Below the pieces are notes generated by a model. The model worked only from the letters and a program-made list of their open reading frames with translations. It was not told the origin of the DNA and made no database searches. A stretch of 64,000 nt of DNA from Clostridiales bacterium. GTDB taxonomy: Bacteria > Bacillota > Clostridia > Saccharofermentanales > Saccharofermentanaceae. This document shows positions 54,802 through 64,000 of this stretch, in pieces (within the stretch, counting starts at the first letter, position 1; each line of letters opens with the position of its first letter). The translations under genes and the position numbers were made by a program. The stretch covers positions 23,290-87,289 of the forward strand of contig JAGCXQ010000031.1 in assembly GCA_017961235.1 (NCBI GenBank). The letters are read 5' to 3'.

Positions 54802-56686
54802 CGTCTTCCTTATCCTCAGTGTCCGAATCATCAGAAGCATCGCTATCATCAGCATCCGCATCCGATGGCTCATCAGAAGCATTATCGCCGGATTCCGGTT
54901 CCTCATCCGAATCAGAAATATCCTGCTTCGTAATTTCATCGGAATCATCTTTATCCGCGTCAGAGTCCACTACTGTGATCAGAGGTGTCGGGAAGGAAGG
55001 CTCTTCGATCACCGGTTCCGGTTTCTTTTCGGGGAATTCAGGGAAATCCGGAAGCGGCTCTTCCTTCTTCACTTCTTCCTTCACGATATCGTCTTCACCG
55101 GCGCGCTTGGCACCCGGACGGCGCGGCTGCGGATCTTCGTCACCGAACTGATAGTAGTAATCTCCATCGTTCTCAGGAGATTCCGTCTTCTCCTCTTCTG
55201 TTACCTCATCGGTATCCGTATTCTCCGGATCATCCGGTCCTGTCGGATCATTTCTGTCTTTCTGTCTCATGACGATCAGGAAGATCACAGCTGCAAGAAG
55301 CGCCGCACTTAAGATCCCGAGAAGGATCGTTGCCGTCTTCAGTCCGGAATTCGAGTTATTCGAAACAGCTTCCGGAGTCGGTGTAGGTGTCGGTGAATTT
55401 GTCGGAGTGGGAGTCGGTGTCGGCGTCTCTGTCGGAACAGGAGTAGGTGTCGCGATAAGTGCGGCGAGGTCTCCCCTGAACGGCATGATCATTCCCGTGG
55501 AACGGTCAAAATAATATGCACCGGCTTTTCCGTCTTTATCCAGCATATACATCAGAAGCGGGAATTCATCCGACTCGGAGTTCATGAACACTTCGATCTC
55601 ATTTCCGCTATAGTTCATCGTGCTCTTCTCATAACCTGCAGGCGCCTTAAAATCCGCCGGGAAAGGAATAATGAGCATCGTCTCAGAGCTCGTGATATAG
55701 GCGCTGCACGGAGCTACTGTCTGAGTATTGAGGTCATAGATATAAAGACCGTTTCCGGAATCCGAAAGAAGCCACATCATAAGAGTGCCGTCCGGTCCGA
55801 CAAGACAGGGCACTGTCTTCGTATTATAGGTCGTCTCAGACCATGTAAAACCACTCGGGATCGTCTCCAGTGATTCTTTCTCGAGGATCGTGTAGCTTTC
55901 GCCATTAGTAACGATTACCGGATACGGCTCCGGAGTCGGTGTCGGTACGCCACGGGTAACATTGATCTTATAGGTGCGCTTCTCACCGTTTTCCGCGGTA
56001 ACAGTTACTTTTACAGTGTTATCACCCATCTGGAGATCTTTCTGAACACCGTTCAGGGAAACCTTCGCTTTTCCGTGTTCTGCAGTAGCAGATACTGCAA
56101 TCGATGTCTGTGTCTCACTAACCGTCACATGATAGTTGGTAGTGCTTTTGGAAAAGGACGGGCTGAGAGTTCCCGGAGCAACAGAAAGAGAACTCAGATA
56201 GTTGTTGCCGGAAAGCTGCACCGGAGCGGTGATCGTGATCTCGGCAGAGGTTGATGTTCTCGGAAAATCAATTGCACTCATATCATGCGGTGTTACGCTT
56301 ACCGATACTTTTGAAGTTCCTTCTTTTAAACATTTCAGCTTAATCACTACAATTGTTGATCCGGATGGGATATTCGAATCGTAATCCATGAATCCAGAAC
56401 CACTTTTCTTAAAGTTCGATGCTCCATAGTTTCCCGGAGCGATATCGACAAGTTGAAAGAAACTATCATCATAAGATAGCGAACCGGAATAACCGGCATA
56501 AGGTCCATCACCACTTACTTTTACATTTACACTTATTGTCTTGCCAACCTCGGCGCTTCCACTCTTGGATAAACTTGCCGATGGATCCGCATAGACCTTT
56601 CCAGCATGGATCATGCCCAGCGCGAGTACCGCTGCCGTAAGCACCGATATACCCTTCACAAATACTTTGTTTATTCTCATTTTCAT
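54788..56686 (-). CDS. Cohesin-like and cadherin-like membrane-anchored surface protein
   Basis: 632 residues. Signal peptide (about 9-33), then a cohesin-like beta-sandwich (about 34-155; VGKTISVNVKV, GYSGSLSYDDSFF), a cadherin-like domain (about 160-247) with LSSLSVAPGTLSPSFS, a region of about 150 residues with no family seen, a Pro/Thr linker (PTPTPTPTNSPTPTPTPE), one membrane segment (about 449-471) and a long acidic cytoplasmic tail rich in Asp, Glu and Ser. It lies 30 bases after the dockerin-bearing hydrolase and ends overlapping the acetyltransferase. The cohesin match is by eye. Confidence 0.72.
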   Translation of the reverse strand: MKMRINKVFVKGISVLTAAVLALGMIHAGKVYADPSASLSKSGSAEVGKTISVNVKVSGDGPYAGYSGSLSYDDSFFQLVDIAPGNYGASNFKKSGSGFMDYDSNIPSGSTIVVIKLKCLKEGTSKVSVSVTPHDMSAIDFPRTSTSAEITITAPVQLSGNNYLSSLSVAPGTLSPSFSKSTTNYHVTVSETQTSIAVSATAEHGKAKVSLNGVQKDLQMGDNTVKVTVTAENGEKRTYKINVTRGVPTPTPEPYPVIVTNGESYTILEKESLETIPSGFTWSETTYNTKTVPCLVGPDGTLMMWLLSDSGNGLYIYDLNTQTVAPCSAYITSSETMLIIPFPADFKAPAGYEKSTMNYSGNEIEVFMNSESDEFPLLMYMLDKDGKAGAYYFDRSTGMIMPFRGDLAALIATPTPVPTETPTPTPTPTNSPTPTPTPEAVSNNSNSGLKTATILLGILSAALLAAVIFLIVMRQKDRNDPTGPDDPENTDTDEVTEEEKTESPENDGDYYYQFGDEDPQPRRPGAKRAGEDDIVKEEVKKEEPLPDFPEFPEKKPEPVIEEPSFPTPLITVVDSDADKDDSDEITKQDISDSDEEPESGDNASDEPSDADADDSDASDDSDTEDKEDDGEI

Positions 56687-56716
56687 GTTTTCTTCCTTTC
56701 CCGGATAGAAATTTGA

Positions 56717-58822
56717 TTACTGGGTAAGTTTACTATCACCCAGAATATGTCTACTAATTATGGTAAGATCTGCAGCACTGATATTACCATCTTTATTTGA
56801 ATCAGCTGCATGTTTGCCAGCTTCACTAATACTTCCCACTCCAAAAATATATCGGCAGATCAGAGTCAAATCAGCTGCACTTATATTTCCGTCACAGTTC
56901 GCATCACCACGGATAAATATTGCGCCGATATATACAGTCTTGGATTTAGCATCCTTGATCTCGATCAGGTCACCGGTACATACCGCAGTAGAATCATCCT
57001 TTGACTGACCGTTCATATTTACATACGTCAAGGTATATCCGTCAGTCATCTGGAACATCGCCTTTACCGCACCTACCGTAGTTCCGGGTTCGACACCGCC
57101 GAAGAAAGAACCATCACCGGCAAGAGATGTAGTAAAGAAGTTATCTGTTGAATCCGTATTTCTGGCTACATCCAGGGTATAAACCTTCGAAGATCCGTTT
57201 TCTGCCGTACAGTTGATCTTGATCGTACTCACGCCATTTCCGAGTGTGATATTACCCGCACCGGAAACTTTCGCCTTATCGGATGCCGGTGTTGCCACGA
57301 TGGAGATCGATGTGCAGGATGCCGGTACGACAAGCGAATATTCCGTAGTTGTCGGATCGAATACCGGAGTCAGAACAAATCCGTTGATCGACAGATCTTT
57401 TAGATAGCAGTTCGGGTTACCGTTCTCTCTCGGAAGCAGGCAGGCCTTTTCCGGAAGGCCGGAATAAACAGGGATCGCGAAGGTCAGCTCTGTATTCAGG
57501 ATACCCGCCTTCGCGTATGCGTTATACATCTTCTTACCTTCCGAAGCGGCGCCTCGGACATTCGTCATATACTGATGGTTGCCGAACTGAGAGCCATCCT
57601 TCGGGATAACGTTAAACTTCATAAGATAGATCGAGTTCTGTCCGGCGTTAAGATAAGCATTCGCGATAAACTTACTGCCGCCGCGGATCGATCTATATGG
57701 AGTTGTCCACGGGAGATAGTATTCTTCATTTTTCGCCGTATTAATAGAACCATCGGCGTTCTTATATCCGTCACGGGCAAAGGCAAGTCCTTTTGCCACA
57801 GGATCGGAGTCGGAAGAAGCACCGATGTTGAAGTAGTTATAAAGATTCGTGTACTGTCTCTTGTAGTAAGAGGAATAGTAGTTACCGCTCGTGGAATTAC
57901 TGCCATTTGCCGACACTTCCTGAAGGACCTTGGCGGCAAGGAATACCGGATTCGCATTGCACTTTTCCGCTGCGATCATAAAAGCCTGTTCATAGGTGAT
58001 CGCATTACCATCCCAGTCATTCAGCGGTTTATTCTCCATGAAGGTGCCCTTCAGCATTCCTTTAACGGAGTCGATCGTCTGATACTTCGGATCATAAGAA
58101 AGGTTAAGGAACTGGAAAACACCATCTTCCGTGAGCATGTTTCTCGGATCGAGATAATACATAACTACTGCCTTGGAAGCATTGACCCAGTTCTGACCGT
58201 CATAAGGAGTAAATGTTCCGGTATTCCAGTCATATGCTCCGGGTTCTGTGGATTTCCATGCATCGTTTACCGAGTTCTCGATAAGGCTGACACCGAGACG
58301 GGACTGGACGGATACAGAAGAATCGAAGTCCTTCAGTGCTTTTACCGGCGTGAAGTGCCAGTTCGGGTGATTCTTATGCAGTGTCCGAAGATAGGTCTTA
58401 TAGCTGTCCGGGAAAGAGGCGATCTCATTCTCGAAATTCGGATCGGCATTGATATCCGCGTCTTTGGCGATGAAAGAATCTACGACATAACCTGTGATCG
58501 AAGCGCCGTCCCCGTCTCTCTTATAAGCGATCTTACACCATACATTGCTTCCGGATGGATCGCCGGAGACCGTAACGACTTCTCCTAACGTGACCCGGGT
58601 ACCGTTTCGGACGACATCGATGACCGTCGTATTGACCGTTCCCGGTTTATTCCTGACATTAGCACTGTCCACTATGATCGTTCCCATAGGAGCGGAATCC
58701 GCAATAGATCGTCCCGACATCGATTCCACAGGGAAACTATATAGCAGGCAGACGCACGAAAGCGCCGTTGCACAGATCCGTACAAAGGCTCTTTTCACGC
58801 TGTTTTGTGTTTTTGCAAACAT
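56717..58822 (-). CDS. Secreted SH3/glucosaminidase wall hydrolase with dockerin
   Basis: About 701 residues from ATG at 58822 (MFAKTQ), with AAAGG upstream. Signal peptide, SH3-like domain (about 45-115; GTIIVDSANVRNKPG), then a catalytic region with FMIAAEKCNANPVFLAAKVLQE, the glucosaminidase-type stretch with its candidate catalytic Glu. A cadherin-like domain follows (LKDLSINGFVLTPVFD) and a C-terminal dockerin pair: GDANCDGNISAADLTLI and DSNKDGNISAADLTII, each a calcium loop. The enzyme probably cleaves glycan in peptidoglycan, and its dockerin could attach it to a cohesin such as the next gene's. Confidence 0.85.
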   Translation of the reverse strand: MFAKTQNSVKRAFVRICATALSCVCLLYSFPVESMSGRSIADSAPMGTIIVDSANVRNKPGTVNTTVIDVVRNGTRVTLGEVVTVSGDPSGSNVWCKIAYKRDGDGASITGYVVDSFIAKDADINADPNFENEIASFPDSYKTYLRTLHKNHPNWHFTPVKALKDFDSSVSVQSRLGVSLIENSVNDAWKSTEPGAYDWNTGTFTPYDGQNWVNASKAVVMYYLDPRNMLTEDGVFQFLNLSYDPKYQTIDSVKGMLKGTFMENKPLNDWDGNAITYEQAFMIAAEKCNANPVFLAAKVLQEVSANGSNSTSGNYYSSYYKRQYTNLYNYFNIGASSDSDPVAKGLAFARDGYKNADGSINTAKNEEYYLPWTTPYRSIRGGSKFIANAYLNAGQNSIYLMKFNVIPKDGSQFGNHQYMTNVRGAASEGKKMYNAYAKAGILNTELTFAIPVYSGLPEKACLLPRENGNPNCYLKDLSINGFVLTPVFDPTTTEYSLVVPASCTSISIVATPASDKAKVSGAGNITLGNGVSTIKINCTAENGSSKVYTLDVARNTDSTDNFFTTSLAGDGSFFGGVEPGTTVGAVKAMFQMTDGYTLTYVNMNGQSKDDSTAVCTGDLIEIKDAKSKTVYIGAIFIRGDANCDGNISAADLTLICRYIFGVGSISEAGKHAADSNKDGNISAADLTIISRHILGDSKLTQ

Positions 58823-58954
58823 ATACGTTACCTTTTTCCTCATATATGTAATCCACTTTATCGTATCAAATGTATGTTTTTGACACGTTACAGTAATATC
58901 ACAGTTTCCTTTTACAGGTATGAACAGATCTCCTTTTCTGCCCTTTTACCCAAA

Positions 58955-58987
58955 GAAAAAAGGACCGCCTTACAATGAAGGCAGTCC
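58955..58987 (-). terminator. Terminator after tRNA-His/Gln/Lys
   Basis: On the minus strand GGACTGCCTT pairs with AAGGCGGTCC (one G-T pair) around six bases and is followed by TTTTTTC. Confidence 0.82.
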
Positions 58988-58998
58988 CTCATAGATCC

Positions 58999-59074
58999 TG
59001 GTGGCTCACTGGAGGCTCGAACTCCAGACCCCTTGATTAAAAGTCAAGTGCTCTACCTACTGAGCTAGTGAACC
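58999..59074 (-). tRNA. tRNA-Lys (TTT)
   Basis: 76 bases with CCA encoded. Acceptor stem GGTTCAC/GTGAGCC; anticodon stem CTTGA/TCAAG with loop CTTTTAA gives TTT. Confidence 0.97.
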
Positions 59075-59077
59075 GTA

Positions 59078-59152
59078 TGGCTGGGGTAGCAGGATTCGGA
59101 CCTACGAATGCGGGAGTCAAAGTCCCGTGCCTTACCGCTTGGCTATACCCCA
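59078..59152 (-). tRNA. tRNA-Gln (TTG)
   Basis: 75 bases with CCA encoded. Acceptor stem starts with the T1-A72 pair usual for tRNA-Gln (TGGGGTA/TACCCCA). Anticodon stem CGGGA/TCCCG with loop CTTTGAC gives TTG. It lies three bases from tRNA-Lys. Confidence 0.97.
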
Positions 59153-59174
59153 TCGACTCCCCTAGGGAAATATG

Positions 59175-59252
59175 TGGGGTGGGATATGGGAGTCGAACCC
59201 ATGACCTCTTGTGCCACAAACAAGCGCTCTAACCAACTGAGCTAATCCCACC
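59175..59252 (-). tRNA. tRNA-His (GTG)
   Basis: 78 bases counting the extra G at -1, which pairs with C73 (GGTGGGAT/ATCCCACC) as only tRNA-His does. Anticodon stem CTTGT/ACAAG with loop TTGTGGC gives GTG. CCA is encoded. Confidence 0.96.
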
Positions 59253-59278
59253 AAGGTTCTCCCAAAAGGCACTACGAA

Positions 59279-59308
59279 ATTATAATGTTTTCAGGCTGGA
59301 AATGTCAA
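59279..59308 (-). promoter_or_regulatory. Promoter of tRNA-His/Gln/Lys
   Basis: On the minus strand a perfect TTGACA (59303-59308) and a perfect TATAAT (59279-59284) are 18 bases apart, 26 bases before tRNA-His. Confidence 0.85.
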
Positions 59309-59384
59309 GCATTTATTTTCACGGATTATATAGACAGTATACACATCTATTTTTATTCATATAGAAAAGCACTTGTCCTTGGTG

Positions 59385-59390
59385 TATAAT
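59385..59390 (+). promoter_or_regulatory. Probable -10 box of argJ
   Basis: TATAAT lies 30 bases before the argJ ATG. No good -35 hexamer is seen at the usual distance, so the call is tentative. Confidence 0.45.
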
Positions 59391-59420
59391 GCACGTACTA
59401 AAGTGAACCGAGGTAGGAAT

Positions 59421-60632
59421 ATGGATATCGAAAACGCATATATTACTCTTCCTAAAGGATTTATCGCAAACGGCGTTCATGCAGGACTTAAGCCGAACGG
59501 CAATCCGGATCTGGCTTATATCGGATCTGACCGTCCCGCGCAGATCGCCGGCGTATATACATCGAATCTCGTTAAGGGTCATTCCCTGACACGTTCGATC
59601 TCCCTGATCAAATCACGTGATTCCGTTCGCGGTATCCTGATCAACAGCGGTAATGCAAATGCCTGCGTCGGAGCAGACGGTGAAAACGATGCGACCGCTA
59701 TGGCAGAGAAAGCCGCTTCTCTCCTCGGTGTCAGTGCCGATGAGATCCTGACCGCATCTACCGGTGTTATCGGATCACGTCTTCCGCTCGACAAGCTTAC
59801 TGCTGCGATTCCGGGCCTGATCGAAAATGCATCTTCTTCCGAAGAGTGCGGTCACCTCGCGGAGAGAGCCATCATGACGACAGATACACAGCCGAAGGAA
59901 GTTGCCGCTACCGTCAGCATCTTCGGTAAAGAGATCACGATCGCGGCGATCGCAAAGGGTTCCGGTATGATCCATCCGAATCTTGCGACCATGATCAGTG
60001 TTTTCACCACAGATGCGAACATCTCCCAGGATGTCCTGCAGGAGATGATCTCTGATAACGTCAAGGATACATACAACCGTGTTTCCGTTGACGGTGACAC
60101 TTCCGTTTGCGACATGGTCGTCATCTTCGCCAACGGCGCTTCCGAGACCCCGGAGATTAAGAAGGGCACGGAAGAATATGACACCTTCAAGGAAGCTTTC
60201 CATGCACTGTGCTTCGATCTTGCGAAGATGATCGCTTCGGACGGAGAAGGTGCCAGCAAGCTCGTTGAGGTCGAGGTAGTTGGTGCGAAGACTCCGAATG
60301 ACGCATATCTCTGCGTTTTGGCGATCTGCCGTTCCCCACTCTGTAAGACAGCGATCTTCGGACAGGATGCAAACTGCGGACGTTTCATCACAGCGCTCGG
60401 TTATTCCGGTGCGGATATCGATCCGGATAAGATCAGCATGTTCCTCTCCGGTCTTCCGGTCTATGAGAAAGGCGTTGCCCTTCCCTTCGACGAGGATGTT
60501 GCGAAGGAGAAGCTCTCCGAGCACGATATCCTGATCCGCATCGAGTTAAATGACGGCGAATATAACGATCGTATGTGGACCTGTGACTTCACTTACGACT
60601 ATGTAAAGATCAACGCCAGCTACCGTTCCTGA
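59421..60632 (+). CDS. argJ: Bifunctional ornithine acetyltransferase / N-acetylglutamate synthase
   Basis: 403 residues from ATG at 59421 (MDIENAYITLP), with GAGG upstream; the frame opens earlier but without a site. The self-cleavage motif is KGSGMIHPNLATM, with the nucleophile Thr in LATM that splits the chain into alpha and beta parts. The C-terminus ends YDYVKINASYRS, as in the family. It recycles the acetyl group in arginine synthesis. No other arg biosynthesis gene is in the window, although argS lies at 34-36 kb. Confidence 0.95.
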   Translation: MDIENAYITLPKGFIANGVHAGLKPNGNPDLAYIGSDRPAQIAGVYTSNLVKGHSLTRSISLIKSRDSVRGILINSGNANACVGADGENDATAMAEKAASLLGVSADEILTASTGVIGSRLPLDKLTAAIPGLIENASSSEECGHLAERAIMTTDTQPKEVAATVSIFGKEITIAAIAKGSGMIHPNLATMISVFTTDANISQDVLQEMISDNVKDTYNRVSVDGDTSVCDMVVIFANGASETPEIKKGTEEYDTFKEAFHALCFDLAKMIASDGEGASKLVEVEVVGAKTPNDAYLCVLAICRSPLCKTAIFGQDANCGRFITALGYSGADIDPDKISMFLSGLPVYEKGVALPFDEDVAKEKLSEHDILIRIELNDGEYNDRMWTCDFTYDYVKINASYRS

Positions 60633-60671
60633 TTCCGGAATTCATCCGGCAGGAAGCGATATTATCACAGA

Positions 60672-60706
60672 TGCAAAAGGACCGTTCCTTACGAACGGTC
60701 CTCTTC
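60672..60706 (-). terminator. Terminator of the uvrA-clp transcript
   Basis: AGGACCGTTC (60678-60687) and GAACGGTCCT (60693-60702) form a ten-pair stem; on the minus strand TTTT follows. On the plus strand CTTCTTTT may also end argJ. Confidence 0.78.
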
Positions 60707-60736
60707 TTTTACCATCTTATTCACGCGAAAGATCTA

Positions 60737-63199
60737 TCAGTCTTTCTTCTCTTTGATATCGAAAACAAACTGGTCTTTTCTATATCCGACGGAAACCTTC
60801 TGGGCATTTTTCAGTTTTCCGGACAGATACAGATCTGCGAGCGGATCCTCCAGGCGCTTCTGGATCGTCTTGCGAAGCGGTCTTGCACCATACTTCGGAT
60901 CGTATCCTTCCTTCGCCAGTTCATCTTTTGCCGCTTCGGAAACAGACAGGATAACGTCTTTTTCCTTCATCTGATCGGAAACTTCCTTCAGCATCAGATC
61001 TACGATCTTTCGGATCTCTTCCTTCGAGAGTTCCTGGAAGATGACGATCTCATCCACGCGGTTGAGGAATTCCGGACGGAACTGTTCTTTCAGCGCCGTA
61101 TTTACACGGTTCTCCAGTGCGATCTGTCCCTCTGCACCGAATCCGAAGCCGTTTGCCTTCAGCGATGTTCCGGCGTTACTGGTCATGATGATGATCGTAT
61201 TTTCGAAGTTTACGACCCGTCCGTGGCTATCCGTAAGACGTCCGTCATCGAGGATCTGGAGCATCATGTTAAAGACATCCGGATGGGCAGTCTCGATCTC
61301 ATCGAAAAGCACTACCGAATACGGCTTTCTTCTTACACGCTCGGTCAGCTGGCCGCCGTCATCATAGCCTACATAGCCCGGCGGAGAACCGATGAGTTTA
61401 CTTACTGTATGTGCTTCCATAAACTCGGACATATCTACACGGATCAGGGCATCTTCTCTGGCAAACATTGCCTCGGCAAGTGTTTTTACCAGCTCGGTCT
61501 TACCGACACCGGTCGGTCCGACGAAGATAAATGAAGATGGCTTATGCTTCTTACCGAATCCGGAACGGTTTCTCCGGATCGCTCTTGCAAGTGCGCTGAC
61601 CGCCTTTTCCTGACCGATCACACGCTCATGGAGACGCTCCTCCAGTTTCAGGAGGCGCTCGGACTCCGACTCGGAGATACGCTGTACCGGGATACCTGTC
61701 CACATCTCGATCACGCGGGAAACGTCATCGAAGGTAATGATCGTCGGAACGAGTTCATCTTCCAGCGATGCGATCTCTTTCTCCAGACGAAGGACCTGCG
61801 ACTTCTTCTCGGCCTGCTTCTCATAGAGATGCTCGTTCTCGATCTCTTCCGGCGTCGCGGACATCTCGATACGGGCTTCCAGTGCTTTTACCTCTTTATC
61901 AAGGGTCTCATATTCGTCCTTCTGCTGCTGAAGTTTGACCAGACGGACCTCATCAAGATTTGCACGGGAACCGGCCTCATCCAGGATATCGATCGCCTTA
62001 TCCGGCAGGAAACGGTCCGTGATATAGCGGGAAGACATCCGTACCGCATACTCGATCACATCATCGGGATACTGTACGAAGTGATGCTTCTCATAGTAGT
62101 CTTTGATTCCCTTCAGGATCTCGATACTGTCCTCGATCGAAGGCTCCTCGATAATGACTTTCTGGAAACGGCGTTCCAGAGCGGAATCCTTCTCGATATG
62201 TCTTCTGTACTCGTCCAGAGTAGTCGATCCGATCACACGGATCTCACCCTTTGCCAGTGCCGGCTTCAGGATATTAGCAGCGTTCATCGCACCTTCCGCA
62301 TCTCCGGCACCCATGATGTTATGCATCTCGTCGATAACGAGAATGACATCCTGATTATGGCGCGCCTCATCAACCACATTCTTCATGCGGCTCTCAAACT
62401 GACCGCGGAACTGGGTTCCTGCCACCATCGCCGTCATATCGAGAAGATACACGGACATATCCAGAAGCTTTGCCGGAACTTCGCCGTTTGCGATCTTTAC
62501 CGCAAGGCCTTCGGCAACGGCAGTCTTACCGACACCCGGTTCACCGATGAGCGCAGGATTGTTCTTCGAACGTCGGTTCAGGATCTGGATCACACGCTCG
62601 AGTTCCTTCTCACGGCCGATCAGGCGGTCGATCTTTCCTTCTCTGGCGAGCTTCGTGAGGTTCGTGCCATACTGCTCAAGGAATTTCTTCTTCGGCTTTC
62701 CGGCTTTCTTTTCCCCTTTGCGCTTCTCTTTATCTTTTCCCAGATGGAGATAGCCCAGGTTCGACTCATTCTCATCGTCGTCTTCCCCGTTCTGCTGTCT
62801 TCCGAAGATGTCAAAAGGAAATCTTCTGCGGTTCGGCTTATCTTCCTGCTCGATCTCCACAAACGGGAGCTCGATATCCGCATCCTCTTCTTCCGGGATG
62901 TCCTCATCCATATCTTCCGAGTGATCGCCATCGACCGGGAACGCGTCATTTACCAACATACGGAAAAGCTCCTGCGGGTCAGCAGTCTCTGCTCCGCCCA
63001 TCAGTCGGTTCAGGCGCTCCGTGACTTCGTCGATATTATCATCGTTAATACCGGCTGAGTGGAACATCTCCTCGATCCCGCCGATACCGGTCTCAAAGGC
63101 ACACTTCAGGCAGAGGCCCTCGTTGATGCGTTCGTTATTCTCAAACCTCGTGGTGAAAACGACCGCCACATTCTTTTTACATATAGTGCAAAGACTCAT
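60737..63199 (-). CDS. ClpE/ClpC-like AAA+ unfoldase with N-terminal zinc finger
   Basis: 820 residues. The zinc finger uses C4, C7, C30 and C33, as in ClpE. An acidic linker of about 110 residues (70-180) replaces the usual Clp N domain. Two AAA+ modules follow: Walker [10 protein letters not shown] with [15 protein letters not shown], and GPTGVGKTE with [14 protein letters not shown] middle coiled coil lies between. [11 protein letters not shown] may hold the ClpP-binding GF loop. It unfolds proteins for ClpP. It lies 15 bases after uvrA. No CtsR or CIRCE site is seen near it. Confidence 0.9.
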   Translation of the reverse strand: MSLCTICKKNVAVVFTTRFENNERINEGLCLKCAFETGIGGIEEMFHSAGINDDNIDEVTERLNRLMGGAETADPQELFRMLVNDAFPVDGDHSEDMDEDIPEEEDADIELPFVEIEQEDKPNRRRFPFDIFGRQQNGEDDDENESNLGYLHLGKDKEKRKGEKKAGKPKKKFLEQYGTNLTKLAREGKIDRLIGREKELERVIQILNRRSKNNPALIGEPGVGKTAVAEGLAVKIANGEVPAKLLDMSVYLLDMTAMVAGTQFRGQFESRMKNVVDEARHNQDVILVIDEMHNIMGAGDAEGAMNAANILKPALAKGEIRVIGSTTLDEYRRHIEKDSALERRFQKVIIEEPSIEDSIEILKGIKDYYEKHHFVQYPDDVIEYAVRMSSRYITDRFLPDKAIDILDEAGSRANLDEVRLVKLQQQKDEYETLDKEVKALEARIEMSATPEEIENEHLYEKQAEKKSQVLRLEKEIASLEDELVPTIITFDDVSRVIEMWTGIPVQRISESESERLLKLEERLHERVIGQEKAVSALARAIRRNRSGFGKKHKPSSFIFVGPTGVGKTELVKTLAEAMFAREDALIRVDMSEFMEAHTVSKLIGSPPGYVGYDDGGQLTERVRRKPYSVVLFDEIETAHPDVFNMMLQILDDGRLTDSHGRVVNFENTIIIMTSNAGTSLKANGFGFGAEGQIALENRVNTALKEQFRPEFLNRVDEIVIFQELSKEEIRKIVDLMLKEVSDQMKEKDVILSVSEAAKDELAKEGYDPKYGARPLRKTIQKRLEDPLADLYLSGKLKNAQKVSVGYRKDQFVFDIKEKKD

Positions 63200-63214
63200 T
63201 TTCTAATTCCTTAA

Positions 63215-64000
63215 CTATTCTTTTTCCTCCAGGGGCTTTCTCTTTCTCCTGGGTTTCGGACCGGTCGCAATATCCAGTGCTTCCCGCTCCACCTTTCTTT
63301 TCTGCTCCGTCTGATCGATCGGACCTGCCTTCTCCATAAGAGAAAGGGTCTTCTCCAGCACCGGCTTTAGGAATTGTCCTGTATAAGATCCGGGAACTTC
63401 ACAGACTTCCTCCGGAGATCCGCACGCAACGATCGTGCCTCCCTTATCTCCGCCTTCCGGTCCGAGATCGATGATATAATCCGCCGTCTTGATCACGTCC
63501 AGATTATGCTCGATCACCAAAACAGTATTACCATTTTCGGCCAGGCGGCTCAAAATGTCAACCAACTTATGGACGTCCGCGATGTGAAGACCGGTCGTAG
63601 GCTCATCTAAGATGTAGAAGGTACGGCCCGTACTTCTCTTAGAGAGTTCCGTCGCCAGTTTTACACGCTGCGCCTCACCTCCGGACAGCTGGGTCGCCGG
63701 CTGTCCCAGGCGGATATACCCGAGGCCTACTTCCGAAAGTGTCTGGAGCTTCGAGGCGATCCTCGGCACGTTCTGGAAGAATTCGAGTGCTTCATCTACC
63801 GTCATCGCGAGAACATCTGCGATATTCTTGCCCTTATACTTGACCTGGAGCGTCTCCCTGTTATACCGCTTTCCCTTACATACGTCGCACTTGACATATA
63901 CATCCGGCAGGAAGTGCATCTCGATACGGTTCACGCCATCGCCCGAGCATGCCTCACAGCGGCCGCCCTTGACGTTAAAGCTGAATCTTCCGTTCTTATA
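63215..64000 (-). CDS. uvrA: Excinuclease ABC subunit A (partial, 5' part outside window)
   Basis: 262 codons of the C-terminal end, open to the window edge at 64000; a GTG inside is not the true start. It includes the zinc module ([17 protein letters not shown]), the ABC signature [15 protein letters not shown], Walker B with [10 protein letters not shown] and the switch histidine in VIEHNLDVI. UvrA recognises bulky DNA lesions for nucleotide excision repair. The C-terminus has a basic extension ([13 protein letters not shown]). clpE-like follows by 15 bases. Confidence 0.97.
   Translation of the reverse strand, partial: YKNGRFSFNVKGGRCEACSGDGVNRIEMHFLPDVYVKCDVCKGKRYNRETLQVKYKGKNIADVLAMTVDEALEFFQNVPRIASKLQTLSEVGLGYIRLGQPATQLSGGEAQRVKLATELSKRSTGRTFYILDEPTTGLHIADVHKLVDILSRLAENGNTVLVIEHNLDVIKTADYIIDLGPEGGDKGGTIVACGSPEEVCEVPGSYTGQFLKPVLEKTLSLMEKAGPIDQTEQKRKVEREALDIATGPKPRRKRKPLEEKE

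Noticed and set aside
54801..54948. Upstream extension of the acetyltransferase gene
   Set aside because: It lies inside the acidic tail of the cohesin-like gene and encodes a Met/Arg/Leu-rich mirror sequence; the ATG at 54801 has a ribosome site.
57575..58588. A 337-codon plus-strand frame
   Set aside because: It is antisense to the dockerin-bearing hydrolase, with no signal, domain or ribosome site.
61544..63058. A 504-codon open frame on the plus strand
   Set aside because: It lies wholly antisense to the ClpE-like gene, is rich in Leu, Arg and Ile without domains, and has no ribosome site; it is a shadow frame.

Overview
The window looks like the chromosome of an anaerobic Gram-positive bacterium of the class Clostridia. 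The signs are a CIRCE-controlled groESL, LCP and MraY wall enzymes, an HndB/HydS-type [FeFe]-hydrogenase regulatory set, ComEA, dockerin and cohesin-like surface modules, threonine-rich linkers, and strong GGAGG ribosome sites almost everywhere. A family such as Oscillospiraceae or a Saccharofermentans-like group is plausible but is not shown by the sequence. Nearly all genes lie on the minus strand. I see no insertion sequence, prophage or CRISPR array. Genes are tightly packed and no gap between genes reaches 300 bases.

Layout. 1-3.8 kb: a Gld-type ABC export operon (ATPase, permease, GldG-like and DUF4340 proteins; the last runs off the left edge). 3.9-5.2 kb: acyl-ACP thioesterase and a small membrane protein. 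5.3-7.3 kb: groES-groEL with a perfect CIRCE operator. 7.4-12.0 kb: an LCP wall enzyme preceded by three unusual membrane genes: a sensor-like protein, a sensor-MFS fusion and a membrane protein with a sigma-region-2-like N-terminus. 12.1-12.4 kb: tRNA-Leu and initiator tRNA-Met. 12.4-20.3 kb: comEA, a 950-residue low-complexity membrane protein (plus strand), prfB with an aminotransferase, an Lrp regulator and malic enzyme. 20.4-25.5 kb: a module around a sensory [FeFe]-hydrogenase (two DRTGG proteins, two kinase-like ATPases, HydS, PHP phosphoesterase, HndB) with no catalytic hydrogenase subunits beside it. 25.7-27.6 kb: a large glutamine synthetase on the plus strand.

28-35.6 kb: housekeeping genes (pheB-hom, rdgB, an rRNA methyltransferase, an M3 peptidase, argS). 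35.7-36.7 kb: a MraY-family transferase on the plus strand. 36.7-41.3 kb: a kinase-VWA-PP2C triad of the TerY-P type plus a coiled-coil protein, with a possible PIN domain on the kinase. 41.4-46.0 kb: lysA, a membrane-anchored MutS homologue, a sirtuin with a histone-H1-like tail, and a PH-domain protein. 46.1-53.2 kb: parE-parC followed by a deacetylase-like protein and a transglutaminase lipoprotein. 53.4-59.3 kb: five tRNAs flanking an SH3 lipoprotein, an acetyltransferase, a cohesin-like membrane protein and a dockerin-bearing cell-wall hydrolase. 59.4-64 kb: argJ (plus), then uvrA (cut by the right edge) with a ClpE-like unfoldase.

The most distinctive parts are the phospho-signalling triad with its two extra modules, the neighbouring cohesin-like/dockerin pair that could be a two-part surface attachment system, the stand-alone HydS module with an apparent AUA start, and the sensor-transporter cluster at 8.7-12.0 kb.
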